A DNA stretch of 37,511 bases from JAABRT01 sp038259155 (GTDB lineage Bacteria > Gemmatimonadota > Gemmatimonadetes > Gemmatimonadales > Gemmatimonadaceae). The DNA is taken from assembly GCA_038259155.1 (NCBI GenBank), contig JBBSPE010000029.1, forward strand, positions 1 through 37,511. Direction: 5' to 3'. The notes beneath the pieces were generated by a model, which saw only the letters and a program-made list of their open reading frames with translations, ran no database searches and was not told the DNA's origin. A program made the position numbers and the translations under genes. Positions 24,450 through 31,921 of this stretch are shown here, in pieces. Within the stretch, counting starts at the first letter, position 1. Each line of letters begins with the position of its first letter.

Positions 24450-25892
24450 CGACGCGGTGGCGGCGAAACGCTCGTACGACCCCTTCCCCAACCGCATCAC
24501 CACCATCCGCGTGAGCACCACCTGCGCCGCACATGCCGCACCGACCGACGGCACCGTGGCCGAGAGCCGGGTGAACAGCGGTGTGGCCACCATCGTCAGC
24601 GGGTCGAGCAGCCAGAGGTACACGCCGCCACCGGTCACCATCGCGGCAAACGCGGCGTAGTTCACGCCGCCCCAATACGAATAGGCGCTGCCCGCCGCGG
24701 TGTCATAGAGGGCGCGCACGTCAACGTGATTGCCGCGCAGCAGGATACGATCTGCCAGCGCAATACCACACATGGGCGCGAACAACGCCTCGCTGAAGGC
24801 AATCAGTGTGTAGAACCGATCGTACAGTGCGTCGGAGGCCAGCACCACAACAGCCGCGACCCCGGCGAAGAAGAGCAGCGTAAAACCGGCCCAACCGAGC
24901 GACTGCAGTCGTGAACCGAGATGCTGAATGAGCGTCTGACAGTTGCCCTGCACCATGCTCAACAGACTGCTGAGGTTGGCGAGCGCGAGCAGCGACAGCA
25001 GCAGGACGCCCGCAGCCGCGCCCACCATGGGCACCATCCAGGTGACAGGGTCGGCGCTGCCCAGCGCGAGCGCCGACGCCAGGCCGACGGTCGCAGCCAG
25101 CACGTTCACCGGCACGTAGGCCACCAGGCTCCCCCACACCGCGGCACGCTGCGTGCGGGCGTAACGCCCGAGATTGGCCGCCAGCGAGCCCCAGCTGATA
25201 CCGCACGCAATGTTGAGTTCCACTGCGAGCATGATGCTGGTGGCGCGATCGGGATGGGGAGCAATCGGCGGAACCGCCGCGAGCGCGCTCAGGGAGACGC
25301 GGGAGAACAGCGCCACCATCATCCAGACGCACAACAGCAACAGGCCGGGTGCGGCAACACGATTGAGCAGTCGTACTCCCTCGCTGCCGCGCATGAGCAC
25401 ACCCCAGGCCACCAGCAACATCAGCAGCGCAATAACGGTCTGGAGCGTCGATTCACCAAATGGCGTTGGAATGGAGACCGTGTGCACGATCTCAACCGCC
25501 GACTTGCCGATCATGGTGGCCAGAATTGCCGCCCACACAAAGATCATGATCATCACGGCGATGAGGACGAACACCATCACGCCGGCTGGCCCGTACACCG
25601 ACCGCTGATGCACGAAGAACTCCGTGCCCCACTTGCTCGACGGAAGCACCAGCGCGAACAGCAGAATGGCCACGCCGATCATGTTGCCGGCGAGCATACT
25701 CCAAATGCCGTCTTGGAACCCAACGTATTGCGCCGTAGCGCCGCCAAAAAGAAACGCCCAGGTGGCGATTGCCAGCCCGGACTTGACGCTCACCACATCC
25801 AGAAATGTCCAACGTCGGTCAGCCCGCGTGAGCGGCAACGTCTCGGCGAGCGCCGCATCAACAGGAGTTGATTCCAGCGTGGGCGCAGCCAA
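24444..25892 (-). CDS. NCS1-family transporter (nucleobase/hydantoin/allantoin type)
   Basis: 482 residues with about 12 membrane helices. The first helix region, VSVKSGLAIATWAFLFGGATAQYVGFQDG, split as usual by small residues, and the later SGISW-like ACGISWGSLAANLGRYART fit the nucleobase:cation symporter-1 family (CodB, PurT and Mhp1 relatives). These move cytosine, uracil, allantoin, hydantoins or related compounds with H+ or Na+. Substrate cannot be fixed from sequence. The start is TTG at 25892, immediately after the stop of a 56-residue membrane protein, so the two should be made together. It is the last gene of the minus-strand cluster. Confidence 0.88.
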   Translation of the reverse strand: MAAPTLESTPVDAALAETLPLTRADRRWTFLDVVSVKSGLAIATWAFLFGGATAQYVGFQDGIWSMLAGNMIGVAILLFALVLPSSKWGTEFFVHQRSVYGPAGVMVFVLIAVMIMIFVWAAILATMIGKSAVEIVHTVSIPTPFGESTLQTVIALLMLLVAWGVLMRGSEGVRLLNRVAAPGLLLLCVWMMVALFSRVSLSALAAVPPIAPHPDRATSIMLAVELNIACGISWGSLAANLGRYARTQRAAVWGSLVAYVPVNVLAATVGLASALALGSADPVTWMVPMVGAAAGVLLLSLLALANLSSLLSMVQGNCQTLIQHLGSRLQSLGWAGFTLLFFAGVAAVVVLASDALYDRFYTLIAFSEALFAPMCGIALADRILLRGNHVDVRALYDTAAGSAYSYWGGVNYAAFAAMVTGGGVYLWLLDPLTMVATPLFTRLSATVPSVGAACAAQVVLTRMVVMRLGKGSYERFAATASR

Positions 25893-26063
25893 TCAGCCCG
25901 CCTGGAGCACGAATACGCCGGCGATTGCCACCATCACCAGACCGACCAGCAATCCCACATCAACTCTTGGCAGGTCATCAAAGGCCGGGTCCGCCGCCTG
26001 TTCCACCGCGCTTTTCGCCAGTCGTCGCTCGAGCTCGGCGCGCATGGTGTCTGAGAGCTGCAT
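25893..26063 (-). CDS. 56-residue single-helix membrane protein upstream of transporter
   Basis: ATG at 26063 follows AAGGA; the frame ends in TGA at 25893 with no gap before the transporter TTG. Residues 1-34 are a charged, likely helical cytoplasmic segment (MRAELERRLAKSAVEQ); residues 37-55 are one hydrophobic helix (VGLLVGLVMVAIAGVFVLQ). No homologue is known to me. Direct stop-to-start coupling suggests a small accessory subunit or regulator of the transporter, which is an inference. Confidence 0.7.
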   Translation of the reverse strand: MQLSDTMRAELERRLAKSAVEQAADPAFDDLPRVDVGLLVGLVMVAIAGVFVLQAG

Positions 26064-26096
26064 TCTTCCTTGGCGAGGGTGATGGACCGGATGAAA

Positions 26097-26651
26097 CTAC
26101 CGTCCCCGTCTGAACAATGCCAGCAACAGCAAGCAGAGCACCGCCACGGTGCTGGCCACCATGAGCCCCGAGGTTGAGATCGCGTACCAAGCCAGCTGCT
26201 CCCGAGCAACCCCGGTGCCGCCAACACTCGGCGCCCGCAGGCCGGCCCACAGCCAGTAGCTGGAGTAGCCGAGCGCCCCGAGGCCCAGCCCGCTGCTCAC
26301 CAGGCGAGCCAAGCCGGCACCAGTGCCCAGCAGCACGACCACCACCGAGAGCGTCACAGCCACCGCACCCAGACCACCGGAATGCAGATGCGAACGCTGC
26401 ATGTAGGTGAACGCGCCGTTCACCACGGACCGAATCTGCGTGGAGTCGCCCTGATACACCGTGGGGAGCACCGCCGTCGCGTCAGCCGTGAGCTTTTCCT
26501 TGAGCGCGTCTTCCTTGAGCCCGAACACCACACCGAGTCCAAAGCCAAGCAGGAGCGTGACCACGCCAAGGATCAGTCCAGGCAGGACTGGACGGATGTC
26601 GAGCATGGGGTGCGGCGACGTGGCGGTGGATCCGGACATAGAGACGTCCAT
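26097..26651 (-). CDS. Hypothetical four-helix membrane protein
   Basis: 184 residues if it starts at the ATG at 26651; ATGs at 26639 and 26606 are alternatives, and none has a clear binding site. Four membrane helices (about 23-44, 93-112, 117-138, 157-180). The 45-residue loop after helix 1 (GLKEDALKEKLTADATAV...) is charged and probably extracytoplasmic or cytoplasmic depending on topology. Not recognised. It lies 33 bases before the small protein and transporter genes and may share their transcript. The frame is open to 26831, overlapping the transaminase end, but that part lacks coding character. Confidence 0.7.
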   Translation of the reverse strand: MDVSMSGSTATSPHPMLDIRPVLPGLILGVVTLLLGFGLGVVFGLKEDALKEKLTADATAVLPTVYQGDSTQIRSVVNGAFTYMQRSHLHSGGLGAVAVTLSVVVVLLGTGAGLARLVSSGLGLGALGYSSYWLWAGLRAPSVGGTGVAREQLAWYAISTSGLMVASTVAVLCLLLLALFRRGR

Positions 26652-26766
26652 GGGGCGACAGGATTGAGTGGAGGCGGTGCCTCGGCACGATGAGACGCGG
26701 AATCGCGCTCGTCCTGAACGGTACTTGGTGGCCGGCAGCGACACGTCGGGGCTTCGGAGCAATCGT

Positions 26767-26783
26767 GTCGGGGAAGTCCCGAC
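26767..26783 (-). terminator. Hairpin after transaminase gene
   Basis: GTCGGG and CCCGAC pair around a five-base loop, 20 bases downstream of the transaminase stop. Few T residues follow, so it may terminate only part of the transcripts and separate the SusCD unit from the transporter unit. Confidence 0.4.
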
Positions 26784-26802
26784 GGCACTGCGCCCGTCCG
26801 CA

Positions 26803-28116
26803 TTATTCCGCGAGCACCTCAGCCAGTACACCCACCATCTCGTCGATCTGCGCCTTGCTTACGATCAACGGCGGCGAGAGCGCCATGGTGTCGCCAGTGA
26901 CGCGCGTGAGCACGCCCCGCTCGAAGCACCGTACGAATGTGTCAAAGCCGCGGGCGCCCGGCGCGCCACTGCGCGGTTCCAGCTCGATTCCCGCCACCAG
27001 CCCCATGTTGCGCACGTCGAGCACACCCGGCGCATCACGCAGCGAATGCACGGTGTCTTCCCAGTACGGCGAAAGCGACGCGGCACGCTCGAAGAGTCCC
27101 TCCTCGGCATAGAGGTCGAGCGTTGCAAGTGCCGCCGCACACGCCAACGGGTGTCCGGAATAGGTGTAGCCGTGAAAGAGCTCGATACCGGACACCGTGC
27201 TGTCGACCACCGTGCTGTAGATCCCTCCGCGCACACCCACCGCACCCATGGGCACCGCGCCGTTCGTGAAGCCCTTGGCCATGGTGAGCAGGTCGGGCGT
27301 GACACCGAGCAACGTGGAGGCGAAGTTCGCGCCCACTCGCCCAAAGCCGGTGATGACCTCGTCGAAAATGAGCAGGATGCCGTGCTGGTCGCAGATGGCG
27401 CGCAGTCGCTCCAGATAACCAACCGGCGGGACGAGCACACCGGTGGAGCCTGCCATGGGTTCGACAATCACCGCGGCAATCGTCTCCCCACCGTGCTCGG
27501 CAATCACACGTTCCAGATCGTTGGCGAACTCGGCGCCGTGTACGGGCTGACCACGCGAGAACGCATTCCGCTCAAGGTCGTGCGTGTGGCGAATGTGGTC
27601 GACTCCCGGCATGAGCTGTGCGGCCCAGGCGCGACGATTGCTCTCGATGCCGCCAACCGAGATGCCACCAAATCCCGCACCGTGATAACCACGTTGACGC
27701 CCGACCAATCGCACACGCGTCGTGTCACCGCGCGCCTGATGATACGCCAGTGCAATCTTGAGCGCCGTATCCGCCGCCTCCGACCCTGAGCCGGTGAAGA
27801 ACGCGTGATCGAGGTCACCCGGCATGAGCTCCACGAGCCGGCGCGCCAACTCGAACGCCTTGGGGTGACCGATCTGGAAGCCCGGTGCGTAGTCCAGCTC
27901 ATGGGCCGACGCCGCGATTGCATTGGCAATGGGCTCGCGGCAATGGCCGGCATTGACGCACCAGATGCCGGACGTGCCGTCGAGAATCTTGCGTCCGTCG
28001 TCGGCGGTGTAGTGCATGTCCTTGGCGGACACCAGAATACGCGGCGCGCGCTTGAACGCACGGTTCGCAGTGAACGGCATCCATTGCGCTTCAAGCGCAG
28101 CTGCTGTGTCAGTCAT
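26803..28116 (-). CDS. Omega-amino-acid:pyruvate transaminase (beta-alanine type)
   Basis: 437 residues, a class III PLP transaminase. Visible features: N-terminal WMPFTANRAFK (typical of beta-alanine:pyruvate enzymes), GTSGIWCVNAGH, FFTGSGSEAADTALK, the PLP-ring Asp252 in FDEVITGFGR and the Schiff-base Lys281 in MAKGFTNGAVPMG. The family moves the amino group of beta-alanine or other omega-amino acids to pyruvate, giving a semialdehyde plus alanine, in the cytoplasm. Taurine or polyamine substrates are also known. It is 24 bases downstream of the metallo-hydrolase gene and ends the SusCD operon before a hairpin. Confidence 0.9.
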   Translation of the reverse strand: MTDTAAALEAQWMPFTANRAFKRAPRILVSAKDMHYTADDGRKILDGTSGIWCVNAGHCREPIANAIAASAHELDYAPGFQIGHPKAFELARRLVELMPGDLDHAFFTGSGSEAADTALKIALAYHQARGDTTRVRLVGRQRGYHGAGFGGISVGGIESNRRAWAAQLMPGVDHIRHTHDLERNAFSRGQPVHGAEFANDLERVIAEHGGETIAAVIVEPMAGSTGVLVPPVGYLERLRAICDQHGILLIFDEVITGFGRVGANFASTLLGVTPDLLTMAKGFTNGAVPMGAVGVRGGIYSTVVDSTVSGIELFHGYTYSGHPLACAAALATLDLYAEEGLFERAASLSPYWEDTVHSLRDAPGVLDVRNMGLVAGIELEPRSGAPGARGFDTFVRCFERGVLTRVTGDTMALSPPLIVSKAQIDEMVGVLAEVLAE

Positions 28117-28140
28117 CTCTCGGGGATTGGTGAGCGCGCC

Positions 28141-29265
28141 TCAACGTGCCGGATAAGATACTGTCTGATTGGTCCGTCCATTGGTCATGGAAAATGACCC
28201 GTCCCGCCTGGCCGACAGCTTGATCCACGCACTGGACATGCTGTCCAGATTGGCGATCTGCCCGTCCGGCATGTTCTCCGCACCGGGATTCTCCGTGCGA
28301 TGCAGCTGCCAACCCGCGATCCCCAGGTCGCGAAGCGTGGTCAACGTTGCCGCCTGCGCGCCCTTGCGCGTGCCATTGCTGAACACGGCCACCCTCGGCT
28401 GTACCGCTGCAAAGAGCGACGGGTCCGACCCGTCCTCCCCGCCGTGATGCGCGATGGCGTAGACATCGGCCTGCCCGATCATATTGATGGGACAGGTGAG
28501 CGCGTACAACGGCGGGCCGCTCAGGTCGCCGGCGTCGAGATACGTGAACGATCCGAACTGCAGCCGGATGGCGGTGGACAGCGGATTTTCCGTGGTTTCC
28601 TGCGCCGGTACGCCTCCGCTCACGCAGGCGTTGTTGCCGGCACCGCCGCCCGAGAGCGGGGTGGTCAGCACCACGCCGTCGCTCGCGATCACGTCAATGG
28701 TGACGTCCTGCAGCGCCATGCGGTCGCCGGCGTGAGCCAGAACATGCTGTCCGCGGTCACGGAGCGCCGCATACTGCTGGTACAGCGCGAGTGTGCCCGG
28801 CACGCGCGCTTCCGTCTCGGCACTGGGCGCCGCATGATCCACGAACTCCACAATCGGGATGAGCTGCGACAACTCCATCACACCGCCAAAGTGGTCGGCG
28901 TGATAGTGTGAGATGAACAGGTGGTCGATGCGCGAGATCCCCGCGTCGCGCGCGGCGAGCATGATGCGCTGCGCATCCCGCGCCTTATCGGGCGCCCCAG
29001 GGGTGCCATCAAATCCGCCCGGGCCGGGAAAACCGGCATCGAGCAGGATTGACTCGCCGGACGGGGACACCACCAGGGTCGCCTTTCCGCCTTCAACGTC
29101 AATGAAGTAGATGTCCAACGTGCCCGATGCATCGTCCGTGTTCTCGGACGCGCTACCGGACGTGCTCTGGGGCGTGTTCCCAGAATCCGCTGTGCCGGAG
29201 CAGGCCGCGGCCATGCATGCGGCCACGATCCCTGCGCCCATCGCGACCGCGCGCCAGCATCGCAC
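28141..29265 (-). CDS. Metallo-beta-lactamase-fold lipoprotein (ComEC/Rec2-like domain)
   Basis: 374 residues from a GTG at 29265, with an AGGAA nine bases upstream and only four bases after the peptidase stop. A lipobox ends at Cys22 (CMAAAC). After a Ser/Thr-rich linker the catalytic domain starts with LDIYFIDVEGGKATLV and has SHYHADHFGG (His120, His122, Asp124, His125), then LDAGDLSG and AIAHHGGEDGS, typical of the ComEC/Rec2-associated hydrolase branch. Such exported members are hydrolases of unknown substrate; a DNA-uptake role is not implied because no ComEC membrane domain is present. Its position between a peptidase and a transaminase suggests a further hydrolytic step. Confidence 0.88.
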   Translation of the reverse strand: MRCWRAVAMGAGIVAACMAAACSGTADSGNTPQSTSGSASENTDDASGTLDIYFIDVEGGKATLVVSPSGESILLDAGFPGPGGFDGTPGAPDKARDAQRIMLAARDAGISRIDHLFISHYHADHFGGVMELSQLIPIVEFVDHAAPSAETEARVPGTLALYQQYAALRDRGQHVLAHAGDRMALQDVTIDVIASDGVVLTTPLSGGGAGNNACVSGGVPAQETTENPLSTAIRLQFGSFTYLDAGDLSGPPLYALTCPINMIGQADVYAIAHHGGEDGSDPSLFAAVQPRVAVFSNGTRKGAQAATLTTLRDLGIAGWQLHRTENPGAENMPDGQIANLDSMSSAWIKLSARRDGSFSMTNGRTNQTVSYPAR

Positions 29266-29269
29266 GCGG

Positions 29270-30451
29270 TCAGTTCCTGCCGGTACGGTTCACGCACGCG
29301 CTCGGATACTGCTCACAGTATCCAAGTCGGCTGCTGCCAACCTGCTTGGAATCGACAACCGCGTGCACTACTGCTCGCCCGAGCACGTCCGCCCCGGCAT
29401 TGAAAATGGCTTGCAGGTCCGCGTTCGTGAGCGAGTGGTCAGGCACAGTGGTGGCCATCCCGAACACCGTGTCGCCATCACCAATGCCGTGAATCGGACG
29501 AATGGATCGGGCCAGGCCCGCATTCGCAATGACCGCCATGCGCTCCGCCTCGAGATCCTCCAGCGGCGCGTCCGTCGCAATCAGCGCGATGGTGGTGTTG
29601 GTCGGTGCATTATCGGAACCGTCGTTGGGGCCACCGCGTCCAGCGCCAGCCGATGTGCACTCCGTCGCGTTCGGTTGCACCAGATTGAACTCGTTGCCCA
29701 GTTCCAGGAAGAGTCCATACGGCAAACACGTGCGCGGATCCACCGGTGAACCAGCGGGATTGAGGCCCACGATCGCGGCCACCGTGTAGCCGTTGGACAG
29801 CTTCACACTGGCCGTGCCCATGCCCCAGCCGGCACCCATGCCCATGCCCACCCGACCGCTCTTGACTGGATCGTTCGTCGCGGCCTCGGCCGCCTTGTAC
29901 CCGAACTCCGCGTCCGGCCGCTTCTTGAAGTCACCACCACGACCCAGGTCCATGAGGATCGCGGCCGGCACGATGGGCACGACACCCGCCGTTCCAATCG
30001 GCACGCCAAACCCGTGTTCCTCCATCCAGCGCATGACGCCGGTGGCAGCGTCGAGCCCGTAGGCACTGCCACCACTGAGCACGATCGCGTGCACCGCGCG
30101 CACGAAACCGCCCGGCTTGAGCAGGTCCGTCTCCTTGGTGCCTGGTGCGCCGCCCATCTGCGAGTAGCCGGCCGTAGCACCCTGCTCCGTACGAATGACC
30201 GTCGTGCCGCTCCGATAACCACTATCGGAGCGGGTGTAGTTGCCCACCTTGAGGTTGGGCACGTCGGTGATCGAGTTGCTCGGACCGGTACCCACCACGC
30301 TCACGCCGCCTCGCGGCTGCGGCGGTTGCGCGTGCGCCAGACACGAGACCGTGGACACCAGAAACGCGCCCGCGATGCTGGCACTGTACAGCGACCGACC
30401 GAACCGCCACTCCGAATCCCGCGCGACCTGATGGATCACGATCTCTCCCAC
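29270..30451 (-). CDS. P1-family N-terminal-nucleophile peptidase (DmpA/BapA/NylC-like), exported
   Basis: 393 residues from a GTG at 30451, one base after the SusD stop. A leader with a hydrophobic stretch (about 23-40) and an AHAQ cut site predicts export. The core matches the P1 (formerly S58) family: GAPGTKETDLL, AIVLSGGSAYGLDAATGVM, VGMGMGAGWGMG and the self-cleavage region NTTIALIATDAPL. Family members cut themselves and expose the nucleophile; here Asn285/Thr286 is the expected site, as in nylon-oligomer hydrolase NylC, while DmpA and BapA use Ser. Known substrates include peptides with an N-terminal beta-amino acid, D-amino acid amides and 6-aminohexanoate oligomers. The neighbouring transaminase for omega-amino acids fits such products. 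Confidence 0.92.
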   Translation of the reverse strand: MGEIVIHQVARDSEWRFGRSLYSASIAGAFLVSTVSCLAHAQPPQPRGGVSVVGTGPSNSITDVPNLKVGNYTRSDSGYRSGTTVIRTEQGATAGYSQMGGAPGTKETDLLKPGGFVRAVHAIVLSGGSAYGLDAATGVMRWMEEHGFGVPIGTAGVVPIVPAAILMDLGRGGDFKKRPDAEFGYKAAEAATNDPVKSGRVGMGMGAGWGMGTASVKLSNGYTVAAIVGLNPAGSPVDPRTCLPYGLFLELGNEFNLVQPNATECTSAGAGRGGPNDGSDNAPTNTTIALIATDAPLEDLEAERMAVIANAGLARSIRPIHGIGDGDTVFGMATTVPDHSLTNADLQAIFNAGADVLGRAVVHAVVDSKQVGSSRLGYCEQYPSACVNRTGRN

Positions 30452-30452
30452 G

Positions 30453-31919
30453 TCAGTTGAAGGGCAGGACAGCCGGTGACGTCTTGTTCTGCACCAGCAG
30501 CTTGTTCATGTCATACGCCATGATGGCGGTGTTCGCCACGGAATCATAGGCGAACCCGTCCATTCCGAACGCCAGCGGAATGAAGGACGGAATCTGCGCC
30601 TGCGTGTAGGCGGCACCGTCGGTGGCATTGGCGTTGGCGAGTACTTCAGTGAACGCCACCGGCATGCGCATCCCGAGATCGGCCATACGCCGCCCCTCCG
30701 CGAGAAAAATCTCCTGACGCATGAGGTACAGCACATAGAGGCCATCGTCCACGGTGGAGATGGCGTCAATACGCGCCTGCGTCACCGACGTACCGGACAC
30801 GATCGGCACCGTGATGTTACCAGCCGAGCGCGTGACCACAAACCCGTCGCGCAGCGGCTCACCCGGTGCGAACGCGACGCGCGTGGCGGAGGCGTTGGGA
30901 TACACGAACTTGCCGCCGGCACGACCGCGCAACTGAATGCGGCTGTCCACCGACTCGGTGGGACGGGACTGCACCAGTGACAACAACTGCGTGAGCCGCG
31001 CCTTTGCATCAGACACATTGTTGTCCGACAGCAGTGCCTCCGCCAGAATCATGTGTGCTTCTTCGGCCTTGGCAAACGCGATCGGGCTCTGGTTGTTGGC
31101 CCCCCGATTGGGGAACTTGGGATCCAGGAAATCGAGGCGCGGCAACGGCTGGAAATTATTGACCGAGCTCGTGAGCACTCCTTGCATGGCGTTGTTCGGG
31201 CCGTTGACGCCATCATACACCACGTTGCGAAGGAACGTGGGGTTCGCCGCCAGCAACGCCGCCGCCTCTTCCACGGCCTTGGCCTTGTTGCCCAGACGAT
31301 AGTACGCGCGCGCAAGCGCCAGTGTGTAGCTGTTCTTCGCGGTGTTGTCGGTGGCAATGGTCCGCGCCTCCGTGAAGTCCGCAATGGCCAGACCCAACAG
31401 ATCTTCCCAGCTCACCACCACGCCGTTGGCCGTGGCCGGCAGTGCCACAAAGCTCTCGCCGGCAAACAGATTGGCTGTGCCGCGGAAATAGAGCATCTCG
31501 GCGCGGTCCTGCGCCGTGACCACCGAGTCCCGCGGAAAGATCGTATCCAGTCCGAAGGTCGCGACGTCCCGCAAGCGTGCGATCGCGCTCTGGATCGACG
31601 TCACCTGCGGATCGATGTACTCGATGGTCGGTGTGTCGAAGAGCTGGTTGTTCGTGGTGTAGTTGTTGAAGTAGTTGTCAGACGCCAGCTCGGCGTTCTG
31701 CACCACCTGATTGTAGGTGAGGATGAACTGGCGTTGCGTGCCACGCAGCCAAGCGGCTCCGGCACCCGGTGTGCCAATGAACTGCTGGTCCGTGATGTTG
31801 GGATTGACGACATCGGTGGGCTTGAACGCGTCGCAGCTCACCACAAGCGTGGCGGCCGCAACGGCGAGAAGCGGTGCGACCACGCGCACCGACGCACGAG
31901 CGAAGGAGTGGCGGGTCAT
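30453..31919 (-). CDS. SusD/RagB-family outer-membrane lipoprotein
   Basis: 488 residues from the ATG at 31919, two bases after the SusC stop. A lipoprotein signal ends in LVVSC (Cys29), followed by DAFKPTDVVNPNITD, typical of SusD-like proteins of Gemmatimonadota. TPR-like helices form the body (YTLALARAYYRLGNKAKAVEEA). SusD caps the SusC barrel on the cell surface and helps capture ligand. Bacteroidota SusD proteins serve glycans, but pairs for peptides and other nutrients also exist. The neighbours here are peptidases and no glycoside hydrolase is present, which points to a peptide-like ligand. The longer frame to 32045 lies inside susC and is rejected. Confidence 0.9.
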   Translation of the reverse strand: MTRHSFARASVRVVAPLLAVAAATLVVSCDAFKPTDVVNPNITDQQFIGTPGAGAAWLRGTQRQFILTYNQVVQNAELASDNYFNNYTTNNQLFDTPTIEYIDPQVTSIQSAIARLRDVATFGLDTIFPRDSVVTAQDRAEMLYFRGTANLFAGESFVALPATANGVVVSWEDLLGLAIADFTEARTIATDNTAKNSYTLALARAYYRLGNKAKAVEEAAALLAANPTFLRNVVYDGVNGPNNAMQGVLTSSVNNFQPLPRLDFLDPKFPNRGANNQSPIAFAKAEEAHMILAEALLSDNNVSDAKARLTQLLSLVQSRPTESVDSRIQLRGRAGGKFVYPNASATRVAFAPGEPLRDGFVVTRSAGNITVPIVSGTSVTQARIDAISTVDDGLYVLYLMRQEIFLAEGRRMADLGMRMPVAFTEVLANANATDGAAYTQAQIPSFIPLAFGMDGFAYDSVANTAIMAYDMNKLLVQNKTSPAVLPFN

Positions 31920-31921
31920 GG

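Noticed and set aside
26668..27789. 373-residue open frame on the plus strand
   Set aside because: Antisense to the transaminase, which has its PLP Lys and all family motifs.
28141..29265. DNA-uptake (ComEC) function for the metallo-hydrolase
   Set aside because: Only the hydrolase domain is present, as a lipoprotein; the ComEC channel domain and other competence genes are absent.
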